A model generated the notes under the pieces. The model saw only the letters and a program-made list of their open reading frames with translations. It ran no database searches and had not been told where the DNA came from. A DNA stretch of 64,000 nt. It comes from Gongronella butleri (taxonomy: Eukaryota > Mucoromycota > Mucoromycetes > Mucorales > Cunninghamellaceae). Location: NCBI GenBank assembly GCA_025201375.1, contig JAIWZP010000051.1, positions 1 to 64,000 of the forward strand. Direction: 5' to 3'. Below, in pieces: positions 35,611 to 46,060 of this stretch. A program made the translations under genes and the position numbers. Within the stretch, counting starts at the first letter, position 1; every line of letters starts with the position of its first letter.

Positions 35611-36636
35611 TCACCACCGGGTGGGTGTGCCCTTGTTCTTGATGACTGCCTTCATCCTTCTGGGCATCGACTCGATGAGCCTGTTCCAGTCGTTGGGCTC
35701 AAACTCGTTCCAGACCTCCTTTAGAACCTCTCGAAACTCCCCCAACTCCATTCCCTCGTGAAATCGATCTTGAACGCGCGCCTTCATCTTTTTCCAAAGA
35801 TTTTCGATTGGATTGAGGTCCGGTGAGCTCGCGGGCCAATCCATCTTCTTAATCTTCTTTTTAGCAATCCATTGCTTAGACACGTTTGCACGGTGGATCA
35901 TCGCGCCATCTTCCATGAGTATGATGGTCCTTTTGCGCCCAAAAAACTTCTTCAAAGGTCCCTCATACACGACACGCACGTAGTCTTCCGCAGTCGACCT
36001 TGTGCTGCGGTCATTGGGCCCGTGTTTCTCGAATAGCGCGAGCTCCGTCTTTTTTCCATGCTGGATACCACCCCAAACCATTTGCGACGTGCGCCCGCTC
36101 TTAAACGTGGGGGCAAGAGAGTCCTGGTGGTCTGCTTCGTTAGCTGTGCGCCAGACACGGACGCGGCGAGAGTTCTTGCCGATTTCGAACGAGGACTCAT
36201 CGGTAAATAGCACTTTTTTCCACTCGTCTACCGTCCACTTTGCGTGTCTCCTAGCAAAAGCAAGTCGCTTTGCCGCCTGTGCAGTCGAAACGAAGGGTTT
36301 TCTCTTGGCAATACGCGAGTGTATGCCCATTTCATGCAGACGACGTCGAATGGTACGACTCGACACACTCATGTCAGACATGTCGCGAATCTGGTCAAGT
36401 GTTGCACGTCGCTCGTTGACTACAAGGCGTCGCAAGCGTCGCAGGTCCGCGTCTGAGAGCTTTTGTGGGCGCCCTGACCCCTCTTGGCGAGCGTAGTGGC
36501 CTCGTTCTGTACATCGCCTAACTGTAGATCTAACAGATTGTTCAGACACGCCGAATTGGCGAGCCAATTCCGCAGTCGTACAACCGTTGTTTCGAAGTGC
36601 AACGAGTTGTGCCTTTTGCGTCGTTGAGAGGACCAT
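35611..36636 (-). CDS. Tc1-like transposase (DD34E)
   Basis: 341 aa starting MVLSTTQKAQLVALRNNG; this ATG gives the family N-terminus, and the frame upstream is a poly-F read through an A-rich leader. First helix-turn-helix: LARQFGVSEQSVRSTV. GRPR-like linker: GSGRPQKL. Second HTH: ATLDQIRDM, then VSSRTIRRRLHEMGI. Catalytic core: VLFTDESSFE (first Asp), WGGIQ, IILMEDGAMIHRA (second Asp) and SSPDLNPIENLWKKMK (Glu). I count 34 residues between the second Asp and the Glu, the DD34E signature. The second Asp lies in EDGAMIH rather than the usual QDNAPCH. No stop or frameshift. Confidence 0.95.
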   Translation of the reverse strand: MVLSTTQKAQLVALRNNGCTTAELARQFGVSEQSVRSTVRRCTERGHYARQEGSGRPQKLSDADLRRLRRLVVNERRATLDQIRDMSDMSVSSRTIRRRLHEMGIHSRIAKRKPFVSTAQAAKRLAFARRHAKWTVDEWKKVLFTDESSFEIGKNSRRVRVWRTANEADHQDSLAPTFKSGRTSQMVWGGIQHGKKTELALFEKHGPNDRSTRSTAEDYVRVVYEGPLKKFFGRKRTIILMEDGAMIHRANVSKQWIAKKKIKKMDWPASSPDLNPIENLWKKMKARVQDRFHEGMELGEFREVLKEVWNEFEPNDWNRLIESMPRRMKAVIKNKGTPTRW

Positions 36637-36735
36637 ATTTTCACAAAAAAAAAAAAAAGAAAAGACCCAGCGAGCGACACCTGGCACCCAGTTTTATAGA
36701 TTTGAGCAAATGGCTGCGGACACTGAAAATTATGC

Positions 36736-36765
36736 AGAGCGAAACTTTTTTTTGTCCGGGCACTG
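36736..36765 (-). repeat. Right terminal inverted repeat
   Basis: 30 bases, exact reverse complement of the left repeat. The element ends in CTG and is followed by TA, which begins another TACAGTA word. Confidence 0.95.
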
Positions 36766-38275
36766 TACAGTAAGTAGAACAAGGTTCTGTTGGCTGGGCA
36801 GCAACCTGGTCGAGGTGAAAAAATGACCAATGCAAAAAGTTAAAATCTAAGCTAGCAGACGCTGCAAGTCATCCCATTAGATGCTTTACCCCACTGTTTG
36901 TTATCAAAACTGCAATAAAAATTGGGAGTTGATTAGACCGTTGCCGAGAAAATCGCGATCAAAGATTTTGATGTAAAAGTGAATTTTCTCTGCAAGTTTT
37001 GGCCATCCATCTGTATGATAAAATTGGTCTCATTCAATAGCTAGAGATTCAATAGTGATGCTTTCGACACGTTACAGTAAAAGCATCCTTGATTGTTGTC
37101 TCAGTTTTCGAGAAAAGTGCGTTCGAAAATTACAGTAATCCAAAGTTTGATCGACTTTTGCGAGCGTACAGTACAAAGTTCGTCCATCTGGCGAGCAAAC
37201 AATCTACTGTAAAAATGACACCCGAGTGTTGTGTCTCTTGCGATTAGTTCCAATTTCACCTATTCACCATGATCCTTGATCCACAAGATATTTCGAGACC
37301 CCGCGGTGCCAAATTTGTGAAAATAACGGCGTTTTGAATTCATCTGCAAAAGGACCAAGCTGATCTCTAATTTTAAGATTTTGTAGGAAATGAACGCCCG
37401 AAAAAATAGTAATGAGTAATCTAATGCATAGGTTTGACGAGGCGACACAACCATTTGTAGCCTTTAAGACTAGATTTGTGAAAATCAGGCAAAGATTGCT
37501 AAAATTATTGTAGACAACAGCGCAGCCTAATCACCCGCTGGTTTTTAACGTTTCTTTATATCATACAGTAAATTGATGTGCCAAAAAATTATCTGATGGC
37601 TACGGTATCATACTGTGACAACTCGACGAGGGTCAACTCTAACGCCTTAAAACGGGTTTCATGAGAAAGGTGTGACCGGATGTAGATGATGCCAGTGATC
37701 TATAAGTGTATAAGAAATAAAAGAGTTCTGGCAAAACATATCATACGCGACACCCGACACGCCCACACGCGAGACAAAAATGAGCTCTTTTTCATGCGAG
37801 TCGGAAATGTCGGATGAACGATCATGACTTGCTCTGCAGGAGAGCAGGACTGCAGCCATGCATGATTGTTCTTGCCCCCCGCCCCATTCATCAAATTCAT
37901 GCGCCTGATGCATTCCGAGCTCTTGGATATATTGGGATGCATCTGCAGCGCGTGTCTGTAGTCGCGTCTCTCAATGCAAAACTCACGCAGAAAAAAAAAA
38001 TCTAAAACTGATCATTTTTCGTCATCAACCAGCAGATGGATCATACTCATTTTTGCATTTTCCGTGGGGTTTTCATGCCATTTTTCTTGTATGCAAGTTT
38101 GGCGTCATTCTGGGAACGATTTTCGATTCGGATGGTCAAATGCCGTCCATCCGGTCGCGTGGTCCACGTGACCTGCTGTGCCTGGATTGCGATTCAAACA
38201 CCGGTCTTCTTGAAACTTCTTTTAGACTCTTTCGGGTCGCTTGTCTTCCTGTTACTTTCTTTTTTTTTGACAACC
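36766..38275. other. Repeat R1 right half and CHIP upstream region
   Basis: R1 copy B continues to about 37220. TACWGTA words start at 36766, 37073, 37131, 37167, 37205 and 37564. From about 37650 to the CHIP start, ordinary intergenic sequence with no gene recognised. Confidence 0.55.
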
Positions 38276-39675
38276 ATGGTGAATGCCGAAGCAGAGCGGC
38301 ACAAAGCCTTAGGTAAAAACAGGTTTTTATATAAAAAGCAGTGTCTACGACCACGCGTGTGAGTGTGAGCAGCCACTCATGAGGTTTTCGTGTCTAGGCA
38401 ATAAGTTGTTTGCGGAGCATCGCTATGACGATGCTATCAAGGAATACTCGACGGCTATTGTAAGTCGAAATTGGGGGAGGACTGCCCTTGACCAACAGGT
38501 TTGCTTATTATCTGCTAGATAAAGGACTCGACGGAGCGTATCTATTACACGAATCGTGCGCTGTGCTACTCCAAGGTAAGGATAGCCTCATTTTATAGCG
38601 GACACGTAGCTCAATGGGTCAATTTATTCTTTTTTTTTTTTTTTTTTTTGCCATTGGCAGCTCGAAAAGTATGAGCAGGTCGTTAGTGACAGCCGCAAGG
38701 CTATCGATTTGGATAATACCACAGGTAAGGCGCTTGCATGAATGCAGCGACGCCGAGAACCTTACGCGATTTCCGCTCTCCCCATTTTTTTTTTTTTTCA
38801 GTGAAAGCATTTTATTTGGTAAGACAAGGGACAATAGGCCGCCCCACACATTACGGCGTGATGACAACCCCATTCACACATTTTACGACCATGAGCAGCT
38901 TGGCCAAGCATTAATTGAATTGAAACAACACACGGAGGCGTTGTCAAAGCTGAAGACAGGTAAGATTTAACAGAAATGACGTGACCTGCGGGAGTAATTC
39001 TGTCTGACACGCTACTTCCTTTCTTTGATAGCCTACGAATTGGCAAGGCATCAGCGCGTCAAGTATGTAAACGACATTCTCCAAGCATTGTTGATGGCAC
39101 GCAAGCGCAAGTGGGACGATGCGGAGAGCGCACGCCTCGAACGCGAAAGTGAGTTGCTGCGGTACGTCAAGGGCCTCGTTGACGCGGAGCGAGCTCAGCA
39201 GTTGGCGCAGGTTGATGTTGGCGATGATGAGGAAATAGATGAAATCAATTACAATTCGGTAAGGGCGGGAAAATTGGCGCACCGGACGACGGCTGACGCA
39301 CTCTCGCTCCGCTTAGGACGCGCGCCTGGTGGCCATCCAAACAGTGTTTGAGCATTCCAAAGAGAATCTGATGCGCCGCGAGATCCCAGATGCTTATTTA
39401 GACAAGATCTCATTCAACATCATGCACGACCCCGTCTTTACGCCTGGTAAGACCTTTGAACGTGCACTTCGTTCGCCGTGAGCTCATTTTTTTCTCGCAA
39501 TCCAGATGGCATTACGTACGAACGTCAGAGCCTGATTGACAATTTTGCGCACAATGGCTATTTTGACCCTATTTCTGGCAACCCATGCACGGAAAAGGAC
39601 CTGATTCCCAATCGATCGCTGCGCGAGGCCATTGAAGATTTTTTGAAAGACAATGGATGGGCCGCAGACTATTGA
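38276..39675 (+). CDS. STUB1: CHIP-type E3 ubiquitin ligase (TPR + U-box)
   Basis: Co-chaperone ligase that binds Hsp70/Hsp90 C-termini through TPRs and ubiquitinates clients. 274 aa in nine exons (38276-38312, 38398-38459, 38519-38575, 38661-38724, 38802-38818, 38899-38959, 39032-39258, 39317-39446, 39506-39675), sum in frame. TPR region: ALGNKLFAEHRYDDAIKEYS, YYTNRALCYSKLEKYEQVVS, KAFYLLGQALIELKQHTEAL. A charged helical linker follows (RKRKWDDAESARLERESELL). U-box: DKISFNIMHDPVFTPDGITY, SLREAIEDFLKDNGW, ending ADY. Exon 5 is only 17 nt. Human CHIP is 303 aa, so the length is normal. Budding yeast lacks this protein. Confidence 0.96.
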
Positions 39676-39943
39676 GAGCCTTGTTTGATGCCGTCTTTAT
39701 CTTTCCCCTCTAAAACCTTGTATTTGTACCTCGATTGCATGCCATTCTTCTCATCTCAGCCCTGCTACAGTAATTTCCCCCCTTCCAAGAAGCGCCCCGC
39801 CAATGCCAAATAAAAAAAAATAAATAATTTACGTATTCTTACAACGAATAGAAGTGAGGAGCAAGCAAAATCGAGAGAGGGGAAGGTTGGCCACGAGATC
39901 AATTCATCTTTCTTTGTTGATGAATGATGAGGCGGGAGAGAGC
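39676..39943. other. Convergent spacer, CHIP / coronin
   Basis: 268 bases between two stop codons. Holds one TACAGTA word at 39766-39772 outside the three main clusters. Confidence 0.5.
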
Positions 39944-41921
39944 TCATTCTTCAGAAGGGACGGCGGCCGCTTCAGCCTCCGGGGTTGCATTGCCATTGCC
40001 CTTGGCCGTCAATTGCAGCTCAGCCATCTCGGTCTTGAGCTTTTCTAATTCGGTCTCGAGCACGCGAATCTTGACATCACGTTGGGTCACAGCATTCTTC
40101 AGATCATCGTTCTCTTTTCGAAGGTCATGGTACGCGGCTTGATACTATGATCATATAAAAAAGTCAGTCCAATGGTATGACGTTCCATGGTCTTGCGAGT
40201 GCGGTGTCCTTACGTCCTTTTCGTTCTTTGGTTCAGCCTTGGTGTCGTCCTTGGTGGACTCGGCCTGCTGGGTGGGCTTGAATTCCTTCTTTTCCTTGAC
40301 GCTGAAGCCGGCTTCCAAGTCAATGGTCTTGGGATTGGCGTCCTTGCCGCCGAGCCATTCATCTGCAGTCAATGCAGGCTCGTCGCTGATGGCCGGGGGG
40401 AAAATATCAGATTGGAAGGCATCCGACTAGAATGAAAACAAGGCGCGCGTAAGTCATTAATGCGTCAAAAGCGCGTTTTTTTTTTTTGTGTTTTTCATTC
40501 ATCGTACCTTGCGAGGCACCTTGAACGACACGGGCTCAATGAGCGTGGAACCCAGCTTGTACGCGCGGGCAACCTCGCACTCGTTGACATTGACGGCGCG
40601 CTTGGGCAAAAAGGCCATGCCTCGCTGGGGATCGCCCGATTTGTATTCGGACAAGAAGAACAACTCGTCGTTCTCGTATTCATAGTAACGGATCATACCG
40701 TCGCTGCGCGGAAATAGGGAAAAAAAAAAGACGTGAGCATGGCGCCGCGTGTCGCGCTTTTTTTTTTTTTTTTTTTTACCCCTTGCCGGCCAAATAGAGC
40801 ATCCTGGTATCAATGTCATAAAAGGGCATGATGACGCCGGACGAGGTATCCAAAAATTCGGACTTGATGGGCTTCTCGAGGTTGTTGACGTCCCAAAGGT
40901 TCAATTGGCGGTCGCTCATGCGAGAAAAGCCGGTGGTCGCAATGCGATCCTCGTCGCCGAGCCAGACGACGCGCGAGCCCTTGATGCCCTGATGGCCGCT
41001 GCCCTCCTGCACGATCTTGTTGCTGCGCACATCGATGATGCGCAGCTTTTTGTCGCGACATGTCGTGGCAATGAGCGAGCCATTGTAATTCCAAGCAAAT
41101 GACTGGATAATATCCGTGTGGCCCGTGATCTCCTGCTTCTCAAGCCCCTTTTCCACATCCCACAGCTTGATCGTCAGGTCCGTGCTCGTCGATGCAAGCA
41201 CATTCTCCGCCACAGGATGGAACGAAACATGGCCCACCTTGCTGCAAATCAAAAAAAAAAAAAAAAAGAAGAAAAGAATTGAGCCTTTTGCCATCCTATT
41301 TACTCTTTCACCCTTTTCACCCTCTTTTTTTTTTCTTTACCGCTGATGACCAGCGAGCTTAGCGACGGGGGCAACATGTTCAAGGTCTTCATCGTATTGC
41401 TCAGGGATATTCCAGATCATGATTTTGCTGTCCTCGGAGCCAGAGGCGATCACATAGTCATTGAAAGGGTTGAATGCCGTGTCCAAAACAGGTCCGGTGT
41501 GCCCCAGATATAAGGGATAGTTGTCGGGCAGCTTGCCTAAAAGAAAAGAGTGAGTTTCATCCTGCAGATCGCGTGCATCCGCTTTGCATGCCCTTTTTTT
41601 CGCTGCAATCGCGCACCTACCAAGGGTCGACAGCGGAATAACGGCAAAGGCGCCACCGCCAGACGCTTGCCAGTTCACAGACAGGAACAGCTACCATGAA
41701 AAATGAGCCCATTGATCCATTTTTGTCTCTTTTTTTTTTGGTTTTTTATCATTTTTGCGCGTTTCTAGACAATTCATTTTTTTTACCGGATTAACATCGA
41801 GCATGTTGGTGTCCCAGGCATTGTTGCTGACGCGAAGGTTGTCATAGCACTGGTCACGCTTGGAAGCGGTGCCGTAGACGTGACGGAACTTGGAGGGGCG
41901 CACAAAGCCAAACCGAGACAT
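39944..41921 (-). CDS. CRN1: Coronin (actin-binding WD40 protein)
   Basis: Actin-filament regulator of patches and endocytosis. Multi-exon, starts [17 protein letters not shown] at 41921, the near-universal coronin N-terminus. WD repeats follow: [33 protein letters not shown] with [91 protein letters not shown]-terminal extension follows ([12 protein letters not shown], then an acidic, Lys-rich unstructured part). A coiled coil near the stop ([20 protein letters not shown], then [17 protein letters not shown]) matches the coronin trimerisation helix. Stop at 39944. Confidence 0.95.
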
Positions 41922-42296
41922 CTATGATAGACGTGCCAGGCAGTGAGCGTGCAGTGTGTGGGACCGTGCCTCGCCTTACCTTGGTCTGATGAGAAATATG
42001 ATGAAAAAAAGGGAACAGGAAGAAAAAGGTAAAAAGGGAACATCCATCCACGCCAATGGGCCTACAATTTTCGATCCATTTGTCCTGAGACTCCGCCCCT
42101 TGGCTCCAGTTATTTTTTTTTCTCTCGTTGACCCAGCCCGCCATTTCTTTTCTGTGATCAATTTTTTGCAATTGAGCACTCAATTGGAGTCGTACGAAAA
42201 GCAATGCGTTTTTTTTTTAATAATTTCTATTGTGGATGATGATACGGGGAAGGTAAAAATTTACAAAAGTGAGAAAAGCGAGGAAGGGGGGGTGAT
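41922..42296. other. Intergenic, 375 bp
   Basis: Upstream of coronin and downstream of MRPL16. A T-run near 42209-42217; nothing else recognised. Confidence 0.5.
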
Positions 42297-42950
42297 CTAT
42301 TGCGAGGCAGGCGGGGTAGACGTAGTAGCTGGCGGGGTGGAAGGCGAAGGAGTGGCATTGTGCTTGGGATGGACGAAGCCTGCGCCGACAATGGGCTTTG
42401 TGCCTCGTTCGACCATTTCTGTCTTGACGGGCAATTTGTTGCTGACGAGGCGGAAGGCCTCCTTTGCGATTTCCTTGCGCATGCCGGCAATCTCAAAGAC
42501 GATGCGATTGATGGGCACGCGGCATGCCCAGTAGTCGAATGTGCCCTTGCCTTTGCCCATACGCACTTCATTGCCTTTGCTGCTAACAGGAATGTCTGGG
42601 AAGACGCGCATCCACAATTTGGAGCCCTTGACCGTCTTGATTTTGCGTTTAAGCGTTGTTTGGACAGCTGTCAGCTGGCGCGCCGTCAAACGAGCGCCCT
42701 CCTTGACGCGCAGACCATAATCGCCGAATTCGACCGTCGTGCCCTTGGTCGAGCCGCCCGTAGGGATGGGGATTTTGCCCTTGTGTGCCTTGCGGTACTT
42801 TGTGCGGCGTGGCGAGAAATTGGACGCAAAGCGCACCTGTTGTTGCTGCACAAGCGCCGTCACGGAAGCTTGTTGTTGCTGCATGGGCCTCAATTGCTGG
42901 AAAACAGAGGCCGTCGACTGCCAAAGGCGATTTTTGTAGAGTCCGAGCAT
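42297..42950 (-). CDS. MRPL16: Mitochondrial ribosomal protein L16 (uL16m)
   Basis: 217 aa, single exon. N-terminal presequence MLGLYKNRLWQSTASVFQ with a short poly-Gln patch, then the bacterial-type uL16 core: SPRRTKYRKAHKGK, FGDYGLRVKEGARLTARQ, LWMRVFPDIPVSSKG, VRMGKGKGTFDYWACRV, FEIAGMRKEIAKEAFRLVSN, KLPVKTEMV. The start at 42950 was chosen because the longer frame upstream is hydrophobic leader sequence without conservation. The C-terminus has a Thr/Pro-rich tail beyond the usual end. It belongs to the large subunit of the mitochondrial ribosome. Confidence 0.95.
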   Translation of the reverse strand: MLGLYKNRLWQSTASVFQQLRPMQQQQASVTALVQQQQVRFASNFSPRRTKYRKAHKGKIPIPTGGSTKGTTVEFGDYGLRVKEGARLTARQLTAVQTTLKRKIKTVKGSKLWMRVFPDIPVSSKGNEVRMGKGKGTFDYWACRVPINRIVFEIAGMRKEIAKEAFRLVSNKLPVKTEMVERGTKPIVGAGFVHPKHNATPSPSTPPATTSTPPASQ

Positions 42951-44960
42951 TGTCGTGTGCACGTCGAGTCTGTATGAGGGAAAAGGGGATATAGACGGTG
43001 TCGATCGACAGCTGCAAAGAGACGAAAAAGAAAAAGAAATAGAAAACGAAAACAAGGGCAAGAAATTGGGCCATTGGGCCAGAAAAAAAAAATGGAGCCG
43101 GACTACCTTGTCCGGCAATGTGCCTGGTCCAGTTCAATCCCCGCTGGATGCGGCACAATGGCGCGCGAGATGGCCGTGGCTTTTTTTTTTTTGAAATTTG
43201 CGCGTCGCATTGCGTCAATGCGCCATAGGCGCTCATTGTGAAGCCCTCGCGCCGTCAAGGTGCTTCTCAAGGTTCTTTGGAGGAGAAAGGGGAGACAGCG
43301 TAGGCAGAGAGGAACATATTCGGATATCAAAGGGGAGACTTGAAAAAAGGACAAGAAAGGGCATTGCATGGAAGATTCGTGGAAGCTATTGTAAGGATGT
43401 TCTTTTTTTTAGCGTGTCACCGTGAACATTGATGGCCCGTCGAGCCTGTCGAGCCTGTCGAGCCTGTTGTTGCCCAGCTGTGGAAGTACTTTGACAAAGC
43501 CAAAAATCTAACTTTATGCGGAAGTGCATTTATTTTTTTGGGGGGGTTGGTCTGGTGCGCCGAAAGAACGCGATCCCGGGCTCAGACCAGAGTGACACCG
43601 TCATGCCTTTCGAGGGTTGTCTTCTCAGATGCCACAAACCGTAGAACAAAAAGTAAAAAAAAAAAAAAGGTTGCGCTAAACTTTATCCACGATCGGCTCG
43701 TTCCAAGCACGAGGATTCCCATTATGACCAATTAGATCTTTTGGGAAGAGCAATGCATTGGTGGCTCGTGGGGCCAGTGGAATTCGCGTATGGACGGTGT
43801 GCGTGCGCGCTTGACCATCACCCCCAAAGAGTGCGACAATTGGCGTAGAGTAGAAAAAAAGGGGGCGTGCACGCTCCCCTTGATATCTAAAGATCTAAAA
43901 GTGCCACATCCCCGATTTTTATCGGATTGCTGGTGTCGCAAATTTTCTTTGTTTTTGCCCTTTTTTTTTCTCAATTCCTAATGATTTTCTTGGATTTCGT
44001 GCCAATATCACGCGTGTGCGTGGTTGTCCCTATTCGCGTACCACATGAGCAAAAAGGGGAACGACTGAACAACATTCATATTCGGCACAATGGGTGAATA
44101 GGATGCACCCATTTTAATAATGCAAGTTACACGAGCGTGAGGTTGGTTCAACCTGGTCTGCTGGTTTGCCTGTTGCCTTTTTCTTGGTGGATATCGTCCC
44201 ACTTTTTGCAATGAGGAACGAAAACAGGGGCGGCAGCGCCACGATAAAGCTGGCACGGGCCAGATCGCGCGATATACAAAAGAGGCCTATAGTCAATGTG
44301 TGAGAAAAAAAAGGCCCATTGTCTTCAGCCCGTCATTGGCAGGGTCTCAAATCAGAGTTGCGCGTGTTTTTCTTTTCGCTCTTTTTTTTTTTCTTGGAAA
44401 TGGTCGCGTAAGTTCACTTTGACCGCATTTGTCAGATGAGAAAGAAGGGGAAAGCAAACGCAGCACCACACTAGTTGCCTCTCATGGATGACTTTTGAGA
44501 TACAAGGAGGTGGTGCATCTTTTTCCGAGGCCATTGCGCCACTTTTACGCGAGTTCCAACAGTATTACAATCGCTGTTTGGCTTGAAACGGATTCCTTTC
44601 TCTTTTGGTCTTTATACACGCGCGCGTGTCGACGTGCGGATTTATTTTGATGTTATAAAACGAAATAAAGGCAATATATCAAGGCAATTGCCAAGACGCG
44701 TCACCAGACGCGCTAGAAACAGACTAAACAATACATAAAAAGTGCAAGAGAGATGGTGGGATAAGGAAAGGAGGCAAATGGGAAAAGGAGACCGATTGGC
44801 ATGACAATGGGGGGGGGTGAAAATGTACAGATACACAGTAGGCTTAGATGATAAAACAGCAGCCAACAGGCCAAAAAGAAAAAAAAATAAGCGAAAAAAA
44901 AGAGCGAGTAGCCGGAAATGTGAAAGTGTGGGAGAGTTGCAAAACCGTGATCCCTGGTGA
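42951..44960. other. Intergenic, 2.0 kb
   Basis: No gene recognised. A small tandem repeat of a 9-base unit, GTCGAGCCT, about three copies, lies at 43439-43468. Short minus-strand open frames near 44000-44300 have no recognisable motifs. Confidence 0.5.
43439..43468. repeat. Short tandem repeat, 9-base unit
   Basis: About three adjacent copies of GTCGAGCCT in an intergenic region; minor. Confidence 0.7.
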
Positions 44961-46060
44961 TCATTGACAGTCAAAGGCATAGACTGGTTTTACAGGCCAA
45001 TCTGGAGCCGATCGCAGCGAAAGTGCACCAGAATGCATGTATATTTCTGGACTAGCAGTAAATACACCATCTGCGGCAATTGCTGTTGGAGCAGGCATCG
45101 GCACGATAGGGACTAGCAGTAAAAAAAAAAAAGAGTACATAAGCGTGGCCTGTTCCATTGTTTTCTTGTTGCCAAATATAAAAAAAGGGGGGGAATGGGG
45201 GAAAAGGTGGGAAAAAAGGGGGGAAGGGGTGTGACCCGTGGCAAAAAGGCGCGTCATGGCCGCGTGGTCGGTCGTGTCATTGTATGATAATGGGACTTAC
45301 AAGCATAGTCAATGGTATCGTCTTCTTCAAAGCAAGAGCCGCGGCGGGAATCGGTTCCCATGGAATATGGTGATGGCACCATGGAGAACGAGGCGGACGG
45401 CATCATGCCGTTGCCATTGGGCATGCTAGGGACATTGGGGGCCTGTGTGGATGACATGGGAGGTGGAGGTGTGATATGGCCATCGGATGATTGTGACATT
45501 GGGAGCGAGGGTTGCAGCGGATGCTGCTGTTGCTGTTGTTGCTGTTGTTGTTGATTCATGTTGAGTTGCAAAAGAAGCCTCTTGTTCTCGCGCTGCAATT
45601 GCAAGATTTGGTATTGGTACTTGTCCTCGCGAGAGATGCTCTGGCGCACCCAATCGAGCGCCTTTTCGACGATTTGGCCTTTTGAAGGGCGACGATAATT
45701 TTGGAGGTTTGGCAGCGCTTCCGCCAGCTGCTGAAACTTGCCATTGAGCGTCTCGCGTCGAGCACGTTCAATAGCATTGTGCTCTGCTCGTCGCTCGGCT
45801 TTGGACAAAGGCGCTCTACGATTCAAAAAGAAAAAAAGGAGGGGCGTCAGTCATACCGAGATGGCGTCATTGACGCAATTCCACTCCCCCAGGCTGCTCT
45901 TTAAAGCTTACTTTTTCATAAACATGGCCGTGGGGGATCCGGTGCGGCTCTCCATGAGGAGACCATCGTGATCAGCAAGCATAGATGAGGAATGCAAGGA
46001 GGGATCAAAGGATCCGACACCAGGAGAGTGAATGGCATATATGGGCTCAGAGACTTGCAT
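44961..46060 (-). CDS. bHLH transcription factor
   Basis: Three exons. Exon 1 starts MQVSEPIYAIHSPG at 46060. Exon 2 carries the bHLH domain: KAERRAEHNAIERARRETLN (basic region with the Glu of the E-box-reading HxxxERxRR pattern, here HNAIERARR), helix 1 GKFQQLAEALPNL, loop, and helix 2 SKGQIVEKALDWVRQSI, running into a leucine-rich extension with a Gln stretch. Exon 3 adds PIVPMPAPTAIAADG, ending AFDCQ-stop at 44961. The basic region predicts binding to CANNTG E-boxes. No PAS or other partner domain is visible. Closest by pattern to fungal Esc1/Max-like factors; the target genes are unknown. Confidence 0.9.

Larger units (their letters stand above)
35432..36765 (-). mobile_element. Tc1-like DNA transposon, apparently complete
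   Basis: 1334-base element with perfect 30-base terminal inverted repeats: 35432-35461 (begins CAGTGCCCGGAC) and 36736-36765 (ends GTCCGGGCACTG). Flanked by TA at 35430-35431 and 36766-36767, the target duplication of the Tc1/mariner superfamily. Encodes one uninterrupted transposase on the minus strand. Identical inverted repeats and an intact frame suggest a recent arrival, possibly still mobile. It sits inside repeat R1 copy B and inside a chain of TACWGTA words on the left with another on the right (36766-36772). Confidence 0.95.
34755..37220. repeat. Dispersed repeat R1, copy B (split by a Tc1-like element)
   Basis: Same anchors as copies A and C, interrupted at 35432-36765 by the transposon. 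Before the break: GTGCCTCCAGAAAT, AATTCAGGGGTCAC and GTGATCAATGCATCCCAAAC. After it: AAATGACCAATGCAAAAAG, CTGCAAGTCATCCCAT, GTCGAG-like CCGAGAAAATCGCGATCAAA. Useful as an empty-site comparison, since it lacks several footprint words that copies A and C carry at matching places. Confidence 0.75.
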
